From Vitellaria paradoxa (lineage: Eukaryota > Streptophyta > Magnoliopsida > Ericales > Sapotaceae): a DNA stretch of 64,000 nucleotides. Under the pieces are notes generated by a model. The model did not search any database and had not been told where the DNA came from. It saw only the letters and a list, made by a program, of their open reading frames with translations. This document shows, piece after piece, positions 52,601-63,837 of the stretch (position 1 is the first letter of the stretch; the number at the start of each line of letters is the position of its first letter). Made by a program: the position numbers and the translations under genes. The stretch lies in the NCBI GenBank assembly GCA_019916065.1, contig CM034237.1:59462090-59526089 (forward strand), written 5' to 3'.

Positions 52601-55276
52601 CATCTACTAAAATAATATCATCTGCAAATAGCATACACCACGGTTCCTCATCCTGAATATGTCTTGTAATCTCATCCATAACTAAAGCAAACGAGTACGG
52701 GCTTAACGCTTAGCCTTGATGTAAACCAATCATGATAGGGAACTCGTTAGTCTATCCACCAGTCGTCCGTATAGATGTCATGATTCTATCATACACGTCC
52801 TTTATCGCCTCAATATATGCGACACACGTTCCTTTCTTTTCCAATACTCTCCATAGAATCTCCCTAGGAATCCGATCATATGCCTTCTCTAAATCAATGA
52901 ACACCATATGTAAATCTTTTTGACCTTCTCTATACTGTTCCATTAACCTCCTCAAGAGAAAGATAGCCTCCATGGTTGATCTTTTAAGTATGAAACCAAA
53001 TTGATTCTTTGAAATGTTTGTTGTCCTTCTTAGTCGTCTCTCAATAACTCTCTCCCATAATTTCATCGTATAGCTCATCAATTTAATCCCGCGGTAGTTC
53101 ACACAATTCTGAATATCTCCTTTGTTCTTGTATATGGGAGTATAAGGATACTTTTCCTCCATGCATCAGGCATCTTCTTGCTCTTTAGCACTACATTAAA
53201 AAGTTTTGCCAACCAACTTATGCCATCCTCTCCTAAACACCTTCAAACCTCAATAAGGATACTATCTGGCCGAACCACTTTCCTATTCTTCATCCTTTTT
53301 AATACTTCTTTTACTTCTTCCCTAATGATTCTCCTATAAAATATAAGATTTAATTTTTCCCTAAAAATGGTAAACTGCTCCAATTGTATGTCACTACTAC
53401 TGCTTTCGTTAAATAACTGGTAGAAGTAGCTCTTCCAACGCTCCTTTATCTCCTCTTCCTTTACTAATACCTTTTCATCCTCATCCTTAATGCATTTAAC
53501 TTAGTTTAAATCCTTGGTCCGTCTATTTCTGGATTTAGCAAACTTAAATATCTCTCTTTCGCTCTCCTTAGTGTTAAGTCGCCCATATAAATCCTCAAAC
53601 GTCTTTGCCTTAGCCTCACTAACTGCCTTTTTGGTTTCTCTTCTAGCTTCTCTATACCTCTCCAAGTTCGCTTCATTTTGGTTATTTTACCAAGATTTAA
53701 AATACTCTCTTTTAACTCTTATCTTGTCTTGGACGACCTCATTCCACCACCATGCCTCTTTCTATGCCGGAGCACTCCCTTTGGACTCTCCTAAAACTTC
53801 TTTCCCTACCCTCCTAATACACTTTGCTATCTTATCCCACATAATATTTGCACTTCCATTTACCATCCAAACGTCTTCCTCTAGTACTCTTTCCCTGAAT
53901 GCTGGTTGCTTATCATTTTTCAAGTTTCACCATTTAGTCTTTAAGCATTTATACGACTTCTTTTTTCTATTCCACCGTTGAAGCTGCACATCTATGACCA
54001 ACAACCTATATTGGGCAATCAAGCTCTCTCTCAGTATAACTTTACAATCTTTACAAGCTACATGGTCTTTTTTCCTAGTTAAGAAAAAGTCAATCTGTGT
54101 CCTTGAGGAGCTACTCTTATAAGTCACCAAATGTTCCTCTCTCTTCCTAAAAAAAGTGTTCGTCACCATGAGATCATAAGCCATTGCGAACTCCAAAATA
54201 TCCTTCCCTTCTTCATTTTTATTACCGTAACCATATCCCCCATGTATTCCTATGTATTCATTTACGTCACGTCTTAATAACCGTTGAAATCACCTCTTAT
54301 GAAGACCATCTCTCCTTGAGGTATCTTTAATAGCATTCCTTCCAAGTTTTCCTAAAACTTCTCCTTATGTACATCTCTTAAGCCCACCTAAGGGTATAAG
54401 CACTAATTACGTTTGCTGTCTCTTCTCTTAACACTAACTTAATTGTAATAATCTTATTTCCACAGCGTTTTACATTAACTATATCTTCCTTTATGTCCTT
54501 ATTGTATATTGTCCTTTCTTATTGCAAAATAATATTAATTCAAAATATTTAGACATAAATGAGCAAACAAGGATTGAACTAATACTTTTTTTTTTTTGGG
54601 TTGGGGGGGGGGGGGGGGATGATACGCTATTACACTATTGAATTTTTTTTGTAAATAATATTAATAAATATATATGATACATAATATAATAAATTTTGTA
54701 AACTATAAAATATAATATTTTTATTTTTTGTGAATAGGAATGTTGTTAGTAAACCCTCGAGTGTTAGGAAGTCAAAATTGAACTAATAAATTATAAAAAA
54801 AAATATGTACATCATTTAATATCCGACTCGATTACAATAATATTCTCTCTCCTTGATAAGCAATAGATATTGTTTCTCTTTCACTTCCAAGTGTCGCGAC
54901 TCGTTCTTTTCCCAAGTAATTTGTGCCCTTGAGTAAAAATTTTGAGTCTGACCTTGACTCAAACCTACTTCTCTTATTGGAGATTATGGGTCCGATTTCT
55001 TCTTGCGTTCCTTTAACTTTTGTAAGACAAAAGATGATCATTTTTGTTACCGGTAATGCATAAGATAGATCAATTATCGGGTGAGTACCATTTAGTATAA
55101 TGCAAAAATAAACAATTTCTTGGTCGTGGAATTCTGATTAATTCATCTAATTAGTTCTAGAAACGAGATTTGTTTGAAAAATCTGTTAATTCATGGGATA
55201 CAAACTCGAGAGCTCATACTAGGATAAGGAAGGGAAGGTGATGGCTAAATGTAGCTAGGCGTATATATATACATAC

Positions 55277-55310
<34 letters not shown>

Positions 55311-56650
55311 GTACGTACGTATGTACGTATAAAACATATAATATACAAACACGTGCATGCGTAAGGCAATAAGAGGATGTGATTCTACGCTCAATTATGA
55401 GAACGCATCTACGTCATACATGTATCGCATCATCATCATCTTTGGAACAAACAGAGATGCCAACGCATATGATTGACATGGCATGGATGGCTGTGGCATC
55501 GAATAATCTGTTCCATTGTCCCCATCATGTTGAAAGAATATTTATTTAATCGGTAAACGTCATTGAATAAAGTTAAGTTTCAGAGACATACAGAATAAGG
55601 ACTTTATTGTAAATTTATTTTTCAGTATGTTAGCTTGTGTGTTTGTTAGCCTATTAGTTTGTTAGGGGGTATTTGGAGACACAATTCTTAGTAATTTTTG
55701 ACATTTTTTAATCAAAAATTATTAGTTGCAATAGTAATTTTTGGTGTATTTGACGAAGCAAGTAACAAGTTTTAACAAGTTTTAGATATTTAGTAAATTT
55801 TTTTGGCAACCTTAACTAATTTTTAGCAACTTTTAGTTACTTTTGAGTTGAAAAATTACTGTATTAAGTAGAAAAGTGACAAAAATCAATGGCTTGCCAA
55901 ACACTTAAGAAGTAAAAATTAGTAGTTTTCTGCTAATTTTTTGGCCTCCAAACGGTACCTTTGTTTGTTAAATACATTTCAGCAGATAGATATATAGCTT
56001 TTAAGGCGTGGATGTTCAATTCAATGTATTGTTTTATTTTTTTTTTACAGAATGTGAAAATTTTCTCTTCTTAAAAAATAAATAAATAAATAAAAATACA
56101 TTGAATTGATGATCTACATCTTAAAGTTTTATATATATATATATGTTGAGATGTGTCAAACATATTAACTAATTAATAGGCTAACAAACAAACAAACAGG
56201 CGGACAAACTGAAAAATGAATTTACAATAAGAACAAGAAAAACAAGTGGTCCAAAAAACTGCGCAGAAAGAAAGGGTGATTAAAAGAACATTTATATGTT
56301 CTATCACTGTGAATACAGACAGTGACATTTTGCATCTATTAATTAATTAATTATGTTTATTAAAAGGGAATTTGCCAAAAAAAAAGATGGGATCTTAAAA
56401 TTTCTATATATAGGGTGTGATTGGAGGGATAAAAAGTGAGATAAAATGAGATAAAGTGCGATAAGTTATGGGTTTGTAATTCGTGCAATGAGATAAAAAG
56501 TAAATAAATTTTAGAGATTTTTAGAATTTTTTTTTTATTTTTCAGTACACCAAACGGTACTATAGTTGCAAAACTAGAATTTATGGTCAAATAAAATAGT
56601 CGTCCCCGAATATTTTGATTTTTTTTTTAAACTAAAATATCTAAAGGAAC

Positions 56651-56689
<39 letters not shown>

Positions 56690-58459
56690 GTAAACCAAAA
56701 AAAGTGGCAAACATACGATTTTGCCAAACACCCATATCATCAATCTTTTGCTGATTTTTGCTTGGTGTCACAAAATTAAATTTTTATGAGACTCGGATAT
56801 TTAAATGGGTTCAAGTGTCGAATAATCGAGTTCAGATATGAATTGAGTGAACGGACCATATCAATTTAAACTTAGCTTCTTCCTTACCAGACGGAGAGGG
56901 AATCCAGAGCAAGCTCGGGGTTCTTAAGCAAGCCGGCAATCAACACTAGAATCTGCATGTACCACGTCTCCAGGCACAGCATCACCGCTGATGCAGCTGA
57001 CAGTTTCACAAACTCCCAAATCTCACACAAAGCGTCCGATCTCAGCCCAGTCCACGTGGCCTTACACTTGTCGCTCATCACGATGTATCCGAACTGGGCC
57101 CCCACTATGATCCACCACGACAGGCTCAGCACCAGCGACGCACCCAACAAACCCAGCCCCATCTTGTACACCGCCACCCAGCTTAGCACCAGGTGCACCA
57201 CCAGCGTGGCCGCTGATATGCAGGCACTTGGCGCCACGATGCTCTGTGATTGGAGGAATTTCTGTATGGGGAAGTTGACCGCGTAGGCGAAGATCTGTGG
57301 GATGAGGCCGTAGACGAATACTGCTGCTGCTGATGCCACAGCCGTTGATTCGCCTAGTAAGAGCAGGATTTTCTTTGATAGGAGGTAGATCGCCGTCAGT
57401 GGGAGCCCGGCTAGGGCGAGGACTATCGTTGACCTTTGGAGGTACACCCCAAGCATTTCGTACCTGCGGGCACCGTACGCTTGCCCACAGAGGGTCTCCA
57501 CTGCACTGCCCATTCCAAGCTTCAGGTAGATGATGCCAAAAATCATTAGTAACATGATAAGAAGATATACACCATGAGACATATATCTACATATATATAT
57601 ATATATATATATAGAAAGAGTATAGATTTATTTACAAACATTTATGGCCCTGTTTGAATGGGTTTCAGGTTTGCAGTGCAAAATAGGGGTTAAAATAAAT
57701 TGATAAACAGTTTGATTTGATTGCATTGCAATGGAGTATAAATTTTTATATTTTTTATTAAATTTTTAACTTTATTTTAAAATTAACTTTAACTAAATTA
57801 AATTAGATTCATCGTAATCAGGATTTTTTATCATGCAATTCAATCCTTACATGTTTTGATAGTCAAAATAAATTAAAATTTATAAAAAAAATTATAAATT
57901 TTTTTTAATCTTCTCTAATCAAATTTTGTTATATGTCATTTTTACGCTAATTTTTTAATATTTTTTTTAATAATCATCCAAACATACCTATGAATGCCCT
58001 TTCAAACACATAGATGTTAATGAATATAAATATATATATATATATATATATAAGTGCGTATATATACACGTAGATATGTATCTATTTATGCATGTATAGG
58101 TCAATAATAACACTATACCATAAGGCCGTAAGCAAACAACTGGATGCCAGTGTTGCCGAGAGAGGCGGCGGCGAGCTGCAGATTGCCGAGGTGGCCGGCG
58201 AAGATTCGGGTAGCGATGGACATACTGTTGTTGATGAGGTACACAAGGACTGTCGGACCAGCCAGGGAGAAGAGGAGCTTCAGTTCAATCCAACTGGCCA
58301 CTCGCAGGCGCTTAAAGAATGGCAGTTGGGCGTCAGAAAGTACTTTCTCGAGTTCAGAGCTTGATTCGCCGGCGGTGGAGGTTGGTTCCGCCGGCGCGAT
58401 GGCTGCGGTTGGGTGGGCTGTAAGATGGGTTGATGGAGTTCATCGGGCTGTGACTCCAT
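43605..58459 (-). CDS. MATE-family transporter, DETOXIFICATION 40-like
   Basis: MATE carriers export metabolites or xenobiotics by H+ antiport with 12 membrane helices. Seven exons on the minus strand: 58119-58459, 56888-57519, 46216-46272, 45725-45963, 44259-44377, 43844-43930, 43605-43730. Splice sites and phases all agree; the product would be about 533 residues. The start [12 protein letters not shown] at 58459 is followed within 20 codons by one missing base; after it the frame reads [20 protein letters not shown], as in the DTX40 group. Signatures: [122 protein letters not shown], with the C-terminus KAAEEHT. Intron 2 is 10.6 kb because of a LINE and a copia element. Failure to splice it would truncate the protein soon after LALDSLSV. 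The substrate cannot be inferred from the sequence. Confidence 0.94.
44652..44807. mobile_element. hAT-type MITE in a DTX intron
   Basis: 156 bp with the 8-bp direct repeat GTTTGTAG on both sides (44644-44651, 44808-44815) and terminal inverted repeats CAAAGCCGGCCTTG and (reverse complement of the right end) TAGAACCGGCCCTG. The 8-bp duplication is diagnostic of hAT elements. Confidence 0.8.
44843..44980. mobile_element. Tourist-like MITE in a DTX intron
   Basis: 138 bp flanked by TAA on both sides; ends GGCTTCATTTGG and (reverse complement of the right end) GGGTGAGTTTGG. Confidence 0.55.
47082..47277 (+). repeat. 5' LTR of the Ty1-copia element
   Basis: 196 bp, TGTTAGAATATG...GATTTTCAACT. 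Contains the TATA-like TATAAATAG near 47200. The terminal bases are CT, not CA, in both LTRs, as fixed by the target duplication. Confidence 0.95.
47278..47289 (+). other. Primer-binding site of the copia element (initiator tRNA-Met)
   Basis: TGGTATCAGAGC starts with no spacer after the 5' LTR. Confidence 0.92.
47934..52212 (+). pseudogene. copia gag-pol polyprotein, three in-frame stops and one frameshift
   Basis: One long frame from ATG 47934 ([16 protein letters not shown]) to TGA 52212. Gag: LNGANYLTW-type region and zinc knuckle [14 protein letters not shown] (48753-48794). Protease: [13 protein letters not shown] directly after a TAA at 49044-49046. Integrase: [10 protein letters not shown]...[74 protein letters not shown]. 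RNase [47 protein letters not shown]. Defects: TGA at 48459-48461, TAA at 49044-49046, TGA at 50016-50018 (an Arg CGA is expected in LIN-R-VP), and one extra T in a T run near 51090 that shifts frame before the [15 protein letters not shown] motif. All three stops could come from single C-to-T or G-to-A changes. Confidence 0.93.
52211..52219 (+). other. Polypurine tract of the copia element
   Basis: GAGGGGGAG overlaps the polyprotein stop codon and abuts the 3' LTR TGTTAG. Confidence 0.9.
52220..52415 (+). repeat. 3' LTR of the Ty1-copia element
   Basis: 196 bp, partner of 47082-47277; followed by the duplicated GTACC. Confidence 0.95.
52421..54516 (-). pseudogene. LINE ORF: endonuclease and reverse transcriptase, degraded
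   Basis: The endonuclease C-terminal half is open at 53927-54196 ([31 protein letters not shown]). Farther 5', NVISAY is visible but frames are broken and the N-terminus is absent. The reverse transcriptase part is open at 52752-53162 ([53 protein letters not shown]). The catalytic motif appears as [10 protein letters not shown] near 52600-52640, in another frame. The downstream part, with [14 protein letters not shown] and MMLRWIC, continues on the other side of the copia element at 46600-47040. Many stops and frameshifts are present, so it is inactive. Confidence 0.85.
54535..55664. other. DTX intron 2 sequence between the LINE and a hAT MITE
   Basis: G run at 54599-54618, and a (TA)n/GTAT/GTAC microsatellite at about 55262-55330. 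No gene was recognised. Confidence 0.6.
55665..55962. mobile_element. hAT-type MITE in DTX intron 2
   Basis: 298 bp flanked by the 8-bp direct repeat GTTTGTTA (55657-55664, 55963-55970). Ends GGGGGTATTTGGAG and (reverse complement of the right end) AAAGGTACCGTTTGGAG. Confidence 0.7.
56413..56560. mobile_element. Short MITE in DTX intron 2
   Basis: About 148 bp from GGGTGTGATTGGAG to CCAAACGGTAC, flanked by TATA-like sequence. It shares GATAAAAAGTGAGATAAAAT with the SUFB-intron element at 17377. Confidence 0.5.
56651..56689. repeat. (TTA)n microsatellite
   Basis: Thirteen near-perfect TAT/TTA units. Confidence 0.95.
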
Positions 58460-60578
58460 GGTTGTCCCCACCGTTCCTCAAGGTTTGATTAATGCAAGGA
58501 AACGAGAAGAAAGGAAGAGTTCAAGTTGGGGCATTATGGGCACGGGGAAGCTTAAATAATAATAGTTTGAGCATTGGTATGCAAATTAGAATTTCCATTT
58601 TTTAAAAATAAAAAATTAGAGTTGTGGGGCCCAGTCGTATGGCATAGCAAGCGAAATGATTTTCTAAGCGATTTAAAAAAAAAAATGTGAAGTCCTACAA
58701 AATAGAAAAAATGGTAATAATTTTTTTTTTATTAATATCACTTCTTTAATAACCCCGGGAGTGTTTGAAGTTCTCAAAAAAATTTTAAAAAAAAATTAAA
58801 AGTAGGTATTAAAAGAATGTAAAAATGGCAAGTAACGAAATTTGATTGAAATTAAGATTATTTTTTATGAGTTTTGTTATTTTATTTCTATAATAATTAT
58901 GTATGATTTCGGAAACGTTTAGAGGAACAAAAATTGAGATAATTTAAAATAATTTGTGAATTCATAATTCGTACAGTAAGAAAAAAAAATGAATAATTTT
59001 TTGTGATTTTTATAAATTTTTTAAATTTTTCAGCAGTTTTTATTTTAGCAAATGCACCCTCCATTGCACTACCATAACAAAATTTACAAATATGTACCTT
59101 TAATAAATAAGTGCCATCAACACGTCATTTAAACAATTTTCGTAGAAAATTATTTTTTTAATAATTTAATATGAAAAATATTATTTCTAATAGTTGAAAA
59201 ATGCTAAATTATCATATATATGCGAATAGCTTGTGGATCTATTGTTTTAAATAAAAATATTAATTAAGTTGTATTTTAAATTTAAAAATGCTATTGCCCG
59301 TTAAAAAGAATAAATGCAACCACATAATATTTTATACACATTTTTAATTAACCAAAAATGTTAAAGTAAAGATTAATAGATCCTTATCATGAGTTACACA
59401 TGAACTTTACGCACGTAAAAAGACAAAGATTAGATAATCATTCATGTTATTGACAGTTGTCTTAAAATAGCTATTAGTAACCTACCGTAAATTTCACGTG
59501 AACCTTATGCATGTGAAAAGCAAAAATTAGATAATCATTCATGTTATTTACACTTGTCTTATTGCTTCCATTTGGAGTTGCACAAAATAAAATAAAATCT
59601 TATAAATTTTTATAAATATGAATAATGAGATAATAAAATTTAAATTATTCACACACTGTACAAATTACGAGATATTTATTTTTACAATTTTATTTTATTT
59701 TATATATTTTTATACAACTCTAAACACACCTATTATGCTAAGGTAAGAATTAATGGATCCTAACCGTGGATTTTACGTGAATCTTACGCACGTATAAAGG
59801 TAAATTTTGGGTAATTAGTTATATATGTTGTTCAAGAATGACGTCGTTTTCTGAGTCTTTTATAACGGAATGAAAACTCAAAAATTTCCCATACTTTAGG
59901 GACTCTTAATTGCTGCTTATTTTTTTTTTTTTGTAACTATTGTCTAAAGCTCCGTTTGACAAGAAGTAGTGTTGGTAACTCAGTTATCAGTTATTAATTT
60001 TTTAGTTTTTTTAAAAATGATTAAATTTACCCTCTTACGTTTTAATCTTCTTTTAAATTTTTAACGGTAAAAATGTCAAACTAATAAAAAGTTAAAAAGA
60101 TAGTTACTAAAAAATTAACTTTTTTCCTTTTCCAAACACAAAAAAAAAAAAAAAAAAAAAAATTAGCTTTTAATAACTAATTACCAAAAAAGTTAACTTT
60201 TTTATTTCTCAAGCCAAGTTTTACTATGGCCATTAGTAACAAAAAATTGCAAAGGTAAGAATTAATGGATCCTGGTCGTGGTTTCACGTGAACCTTGCAC
60301 AGATTAAAAGGTAAAATTGAGTAATTAGCTATGTTATTCGCCATTGTCTCGATATCATTGTTGGTAATCACATTAAAAATTAAAAAGTAATTATTAAGGA
60401 AATAACTCTTAAGCCGGTAAAATTTTAATTTTAATTATGTTTGAATGTTTAATTAGTAATGAAGGTCAATTTTTAATCTTTTAAAAATATTAATCATGTT
60501 AGAATGACCATTTTTTTTTTTTGAATTCTAATAAGACCAATTAATTTTTACTTAACTAATAAGAAACACGTTAACATG
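58460..60578. other. Region upstream of the DTX gene
   Basis: DTX promoter and AT-rich intergenic DNA. No second gene was recognised. It includes the dispersed repeat described at 59366-60352. Confidence 0.5.
59366..60352. repeat. Four degenerate copies of a 90-100 bp dispersed repeat
   Basis: Copies start near 59366, 59483, 59742 and 60253. Shared pattern: TTAATGGATCCT, then CGTGG(N)TTTCACGTGAACCTTACGCACG, then GATTAGATAATCATTCATGTTATT (split by gaps). The CACGTG and GCACGTA palindromes recur. Confidence 0.65.
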
Positions 60579-61574
60579 GCCCTGTTTGGTAACGTTTTTA
60601 TTTTCTGTTTTCAGTTTTCGTTTTCAAAATTTTGTAAATTGGCAACAGAAACATGTTTGTTAAATCTGTTTCCATTTTTTGTTTCCAAAAAAAATGAAAA
60701 CAGAAACAAAAAAAATGTGTTTTCACTCTGGTTTTCTTTTCTGCTGCCAATAATTTGTCAATTTTAAAATTTTATCTATTTTTGTTACATTACATAAAAA
60801 TAAATTATTTTATTCAAATATTTTATTAAAATAAGTTATTTTAATAAATAATATAATTAAATTCAAAAATTAAATTAATTATATAAATTACTATAAATTA
60901 TTTTTAATAAATAATAAAACTAAATTAAATTAATTTAATAATTAATTATTGCTAAATTATTTGAAATAAATATCATAATTTATTTATTTAATTTAATAAT
61001 TAAATTAATTTATATAAAATAATTAATAATAAATAATTAAATTACATTAATTTTTAATTTAATTTAATAATTATTATTAAATTATTTTAAATAAATATCA
61101 TAATTAAATTAAATTATTTATGATTTAATTAATTTAATTTATATAAAATATATTTTATTAAATTATTTTAATAAATAATTAATTTAATTTAATTAATTTA
61201 AAAATAAATAATTTAATTTAATAATTAATCTAATTTAATTATTTATTTAATATGAAATATATTTTATTAAATTATTTTTAATAAATAATATAATTTAATA
61301 TATTTTATGTTTATTGATTAAATGATTTTAATAAATAATTTATTGTATTAATTTAATTAATATAAAATATATTTTATTAAGTTCTATTATTTTTTAAAAC
61401 TAATAAAATTAAATATTTTCTAAAATAAAAAATTAATAATTCTAAACAAACTTGCATTTCCAAACACAGTTTCAATTTTCATTTCAGAAAAAATAAACGG
61501 CAACAGAAAACAAAAAATAAAAAACGGCAACAGAAAAACAACAACAAAAAAACGACAGCGCTGTCAAACAGGCC
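60579..61574. mobile_element. Possible AT-rich TIR element
   Basis: About 1 kb between GGCCCTGTTTGG and its near reverse complement CAAACAGGCCCC. The interior is almost pure A/T (60780-61440), with TTTCTGTTTTCAGTTTTCGTT at the left and a matching CAGAAAACA-rich right side. No target duplication was found. Confidence 0.5.
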
Positions 61575-61788
61575 CCAAGTATTTCTCTAGCTTTTGAAAA
61601 TGGCAGAATGTGAATTTGAATTGAAAACAAGCTTAGAGGTAAAACAATAAATTTTCTCGAGTTTAGATCAAGAAGTAACATATCTGAAATTTCTTTAACT
61701 AATAAACAATATATCAAGAAGTATTTCTTAGTCTTTTAGAAAGTCTAAAATGTGAGGACTAAAAATAGGTTCATTAGCAAAATACTAA

Positions 61789-61987
61789 GGGGTCATTTGG
61801 TTTGTTTTTCTATTTTCTGTTTTCTGTTTTCGAAAACTGAAAATGAATTTACACATGAAATGAAAAATGATAAAAAGTCGTTTTGAGAGTTTTTAACCAA
61901 AAACAAGGAAAACAAATCATTTTCCATTCTCTTGTTTTGAGATTTTAATACATAAAATAAAAACAGAAAAGTAAACCAAATACCACC
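61789..61987. mobile_element. Tourist-like MITE
   Basis: 199 bp, TAA on both sides (61786-61788, 61988-61990); ends GGGGTCATTTGGTTTG and (reverse complement of the right end) GGTGGTATTTGGTTTA. The interior folds back (TTTTCTGTTTTCG versus CAGAAAAGTAAACC). Confidence 0.75.
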
Positions 61988-62209
61988 TAATTTTTTGCTT
62001 AAATTCTTATTGGTTCAAAATATTCTTAGCTAATAAAAATTAGCTTTTTGGAAAAAAAAATATATAGAGCAAATTTGGGAAGAAAATGGGACGAGGGATG
62101 AAATAATTATTTTTTTGCTTTTAAGTTCGAATTAGGTCAAAATTGACATAGATAATAAGAAAAATGTCAAATAACATTCTTAAGACTTTTTAGAGACCCG
62201 GAATGCGAA

Positions 62210-62575
62210 TCTAGGCCCAAGATAAGCCTAAGCGTAAAATGGCAAGCTAAGACTCATGGAAAGTCAAGGAGCGGAAGATGAAAGTTTTGCAATCTAACAA
62301 AGGGGACACTTTAGAAATCAATGCAGAGCCCTGAAGAAAGATTCAGAAGACAAGGCAGAAGCCAACGTTGCCTCTATATTTGAACCTGATAATGATGTGC
62401 GTGCTATTTGGAGACCAAGAAGTCCTCTGGAGCATCATTCCAGCGCGTCCTGTGGTTCTTCATGGTGAAAAAGGAAAAGGCCGCTTATCCATCAAATATC
62501 TGACTACTGCTGGCCCGGCATGCACGTCCCCTGTTAACTTGTGCTGCAAGGTTTACCTTGATATTTTGGTGTAGG
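62210..62575 (+). other. GC-richer segment of unknown nature
   Basis: Less AT-rich than its surroundings and locally codon-like (for example HGEKGKGRLSIKYLTTAG in one frame), but there is no recognised family, no convincing splice sites and no long frame. It could be an old exon, a non-coding RNA or a transposon fragment. Confidence 0.25.
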
Positions 62576-62732
62576 ATGTGTGTGTATATATATATATATA
62601 CATGCATGTGTATGAAGAAAGTTAGGTTAGAAAGTTTCTGAATTTTGGTTGCCATCAATGCTACAGTGCAGTTGATCAAGGCAAGGTAATGCATATATAT
62701 ATATATATATATGTATGAATACATTTGCACAT

Positions 62733-63349
62733 GTACATAACTACATTTCGCAGGTATTAGCTGGAATCCAGTCCAACATTTATAGTTTCCAACCCATGGT
62801 ACTTTCAATAAAAATTATTATACAACCACAACAGGATTACCATCCGTGAAAGCTTGACATTTATTACCTCCTTTTTCTTATATGGTATAAAAAGTTATAT
62901 TTACCAATGCTATTCTTTAAAAAGACAATCTGGTGCACGAAACTCCCGTCTTACACAAAATCCGAGAAAAGATCGAACCATATGAGTCTACTGTACACAA
63001 CATTATCCTGTATTTATAAGAGACTGTTTCCACAACTCACACACGTACATAACTACATTTCACAGGTATTAGCTGAAATCCAGTCCAACATTTATAATTT
63101 CCAACCCATGGTACTTTCAATAAAAATTCTTATACAACCACAACAGGATTACCATCCGTGGAAGCTTAACATTTATTACCTCCTTTTTCTTATATGGTAT
63201 TAAAAGTTATATTTACTAATGCTATTCTTTAAAAAAAAGAGTCCGGTGCACGAAACTCTCGTCTTGCAGTGAAATCCGAGAAAAGATCGAACCATATGGG
63301 CTCACTGTACACAGCCTTATCCTGTATTTGTAAGAAGCTGTTTCCACAA
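62733..63349. repeat. Direct tandem duplication, unit 312 bp
   Basis: Copy 1 starts at GTACATAACTACATTTC (62733) and copy 2 at the same word at 63045. They align to about 63349, with the shared blocks GGTATTAGCTG, CCAACCCATGGTACTTTC, ACCATCCGTG and the 3' half of a SINE. Copies are more than 90 percent identical by eye. Confidence 0.9.
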
Positions 63350-63412
63350 CTCGAACCCGTGATCTCAAGTCACATGACGGTAACTCTTACCGTTGCGCCA
63401 ATGCTCCCCTTC
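63231..63412 (-). mobile_element. Au-type SINE (tRNA-derived)
   Basis: On the minus strand it starts GAAGGGGAGCATTGGCGCAACGG (given here as GAAGGGGAGCATT plus GGCGCAACGG), has a pol III B-box-like GGTTCGAGT, then TGGAAACAGCTTCTTAC, and ends GTGCACCGGACTCTTTTTT. This is the Au SINE layout with a T-rich 3' end. The target duplication AATGCTATTCTTT lies at 63218-63230 and 63413-63425. Confidence 0.85.
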
Positions 63413-63789
63413 AATGCTATTCTTTCAAAAATTAAAAAAATATATATAAATATTGCTATATAACCGGAAGGTTTCATCAGGATGATGTAAATAGGTGTAA
63501 ATTTATCATTTCACCAATCAAAAAAAAAAAAAAACTTTACAAGTGTTTAACTTATTTACAAAATTGCCATCGTCTCGTAATTCTGATAGAATAGCATTTT
63601 TTCAAAAAATTTTGCATCAAAATAATAAAGCAATAGTATTCATGTTATTTAACAATATGCTAGCGAGTTATTTATTTTAAATTAATAATCCTAGAATGCA
63701 GGCATATTAATAAGCTCGCAGACATTTCTATGTTGAATCACAATGAATGCAGTAGCCACAAGAAGTGGAAGTGGGTTTATAACAATATG

Positions 63790-63791
<2 letters not shown>

Positions 63792-63827
<36 letters not shown>

Positions 63828-63837
63828 CTCTCTCTCC
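63792..63837. repeat. (CT)n microsatellite
   Basis: CT repeat with a single G interruption at 63825. Confidence 0.95.

Larger units (their letters stand above)
46497..54516 (-). mobile_element. 5'-truncated RTE-type LINE, split by a copia element, in DTX intron 2
   Basis: An 18-bp target duplication, TCTTATTGCAAAATAATA, lies at 46479-46496 and 54517-54534. The element reads on the minus strand: endonuclease fragments from 54516, reverse transcriptase near 53160-52580, then the copia insertion, then the C-terminal part from 47076 down to 46497. The 3' end CCGACCCCACCTAGTGGAAA followed by a TTTGG-rich tail is typical of plant RTE elements, which end in simple repeats and not poly(A). Without the copia element and its duplication the LINE is about 2.7 kb. 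It lies in the same orientation as the host gene. Confidence 0.9.

Noticed and set aside
54599..54618. Possible G-quadruplex (G run)
   Set aside because: A single homopolymer G run in an intron, likely unstable or a sequencing artefact; no repeated G tracts.
58092..58488. Open frames on the plus strand opposite DTX exon 1
   Set aside because: Shadow frames of a well-supported conserved exon on the minus strand.
63231..63412. Possible tRNA gene on the minus strand
   Set aside because: A-box and B-box-like words belong to a tRNA-derived SINE with a target duplication and a T-rich tail; there is no cloverleaf.
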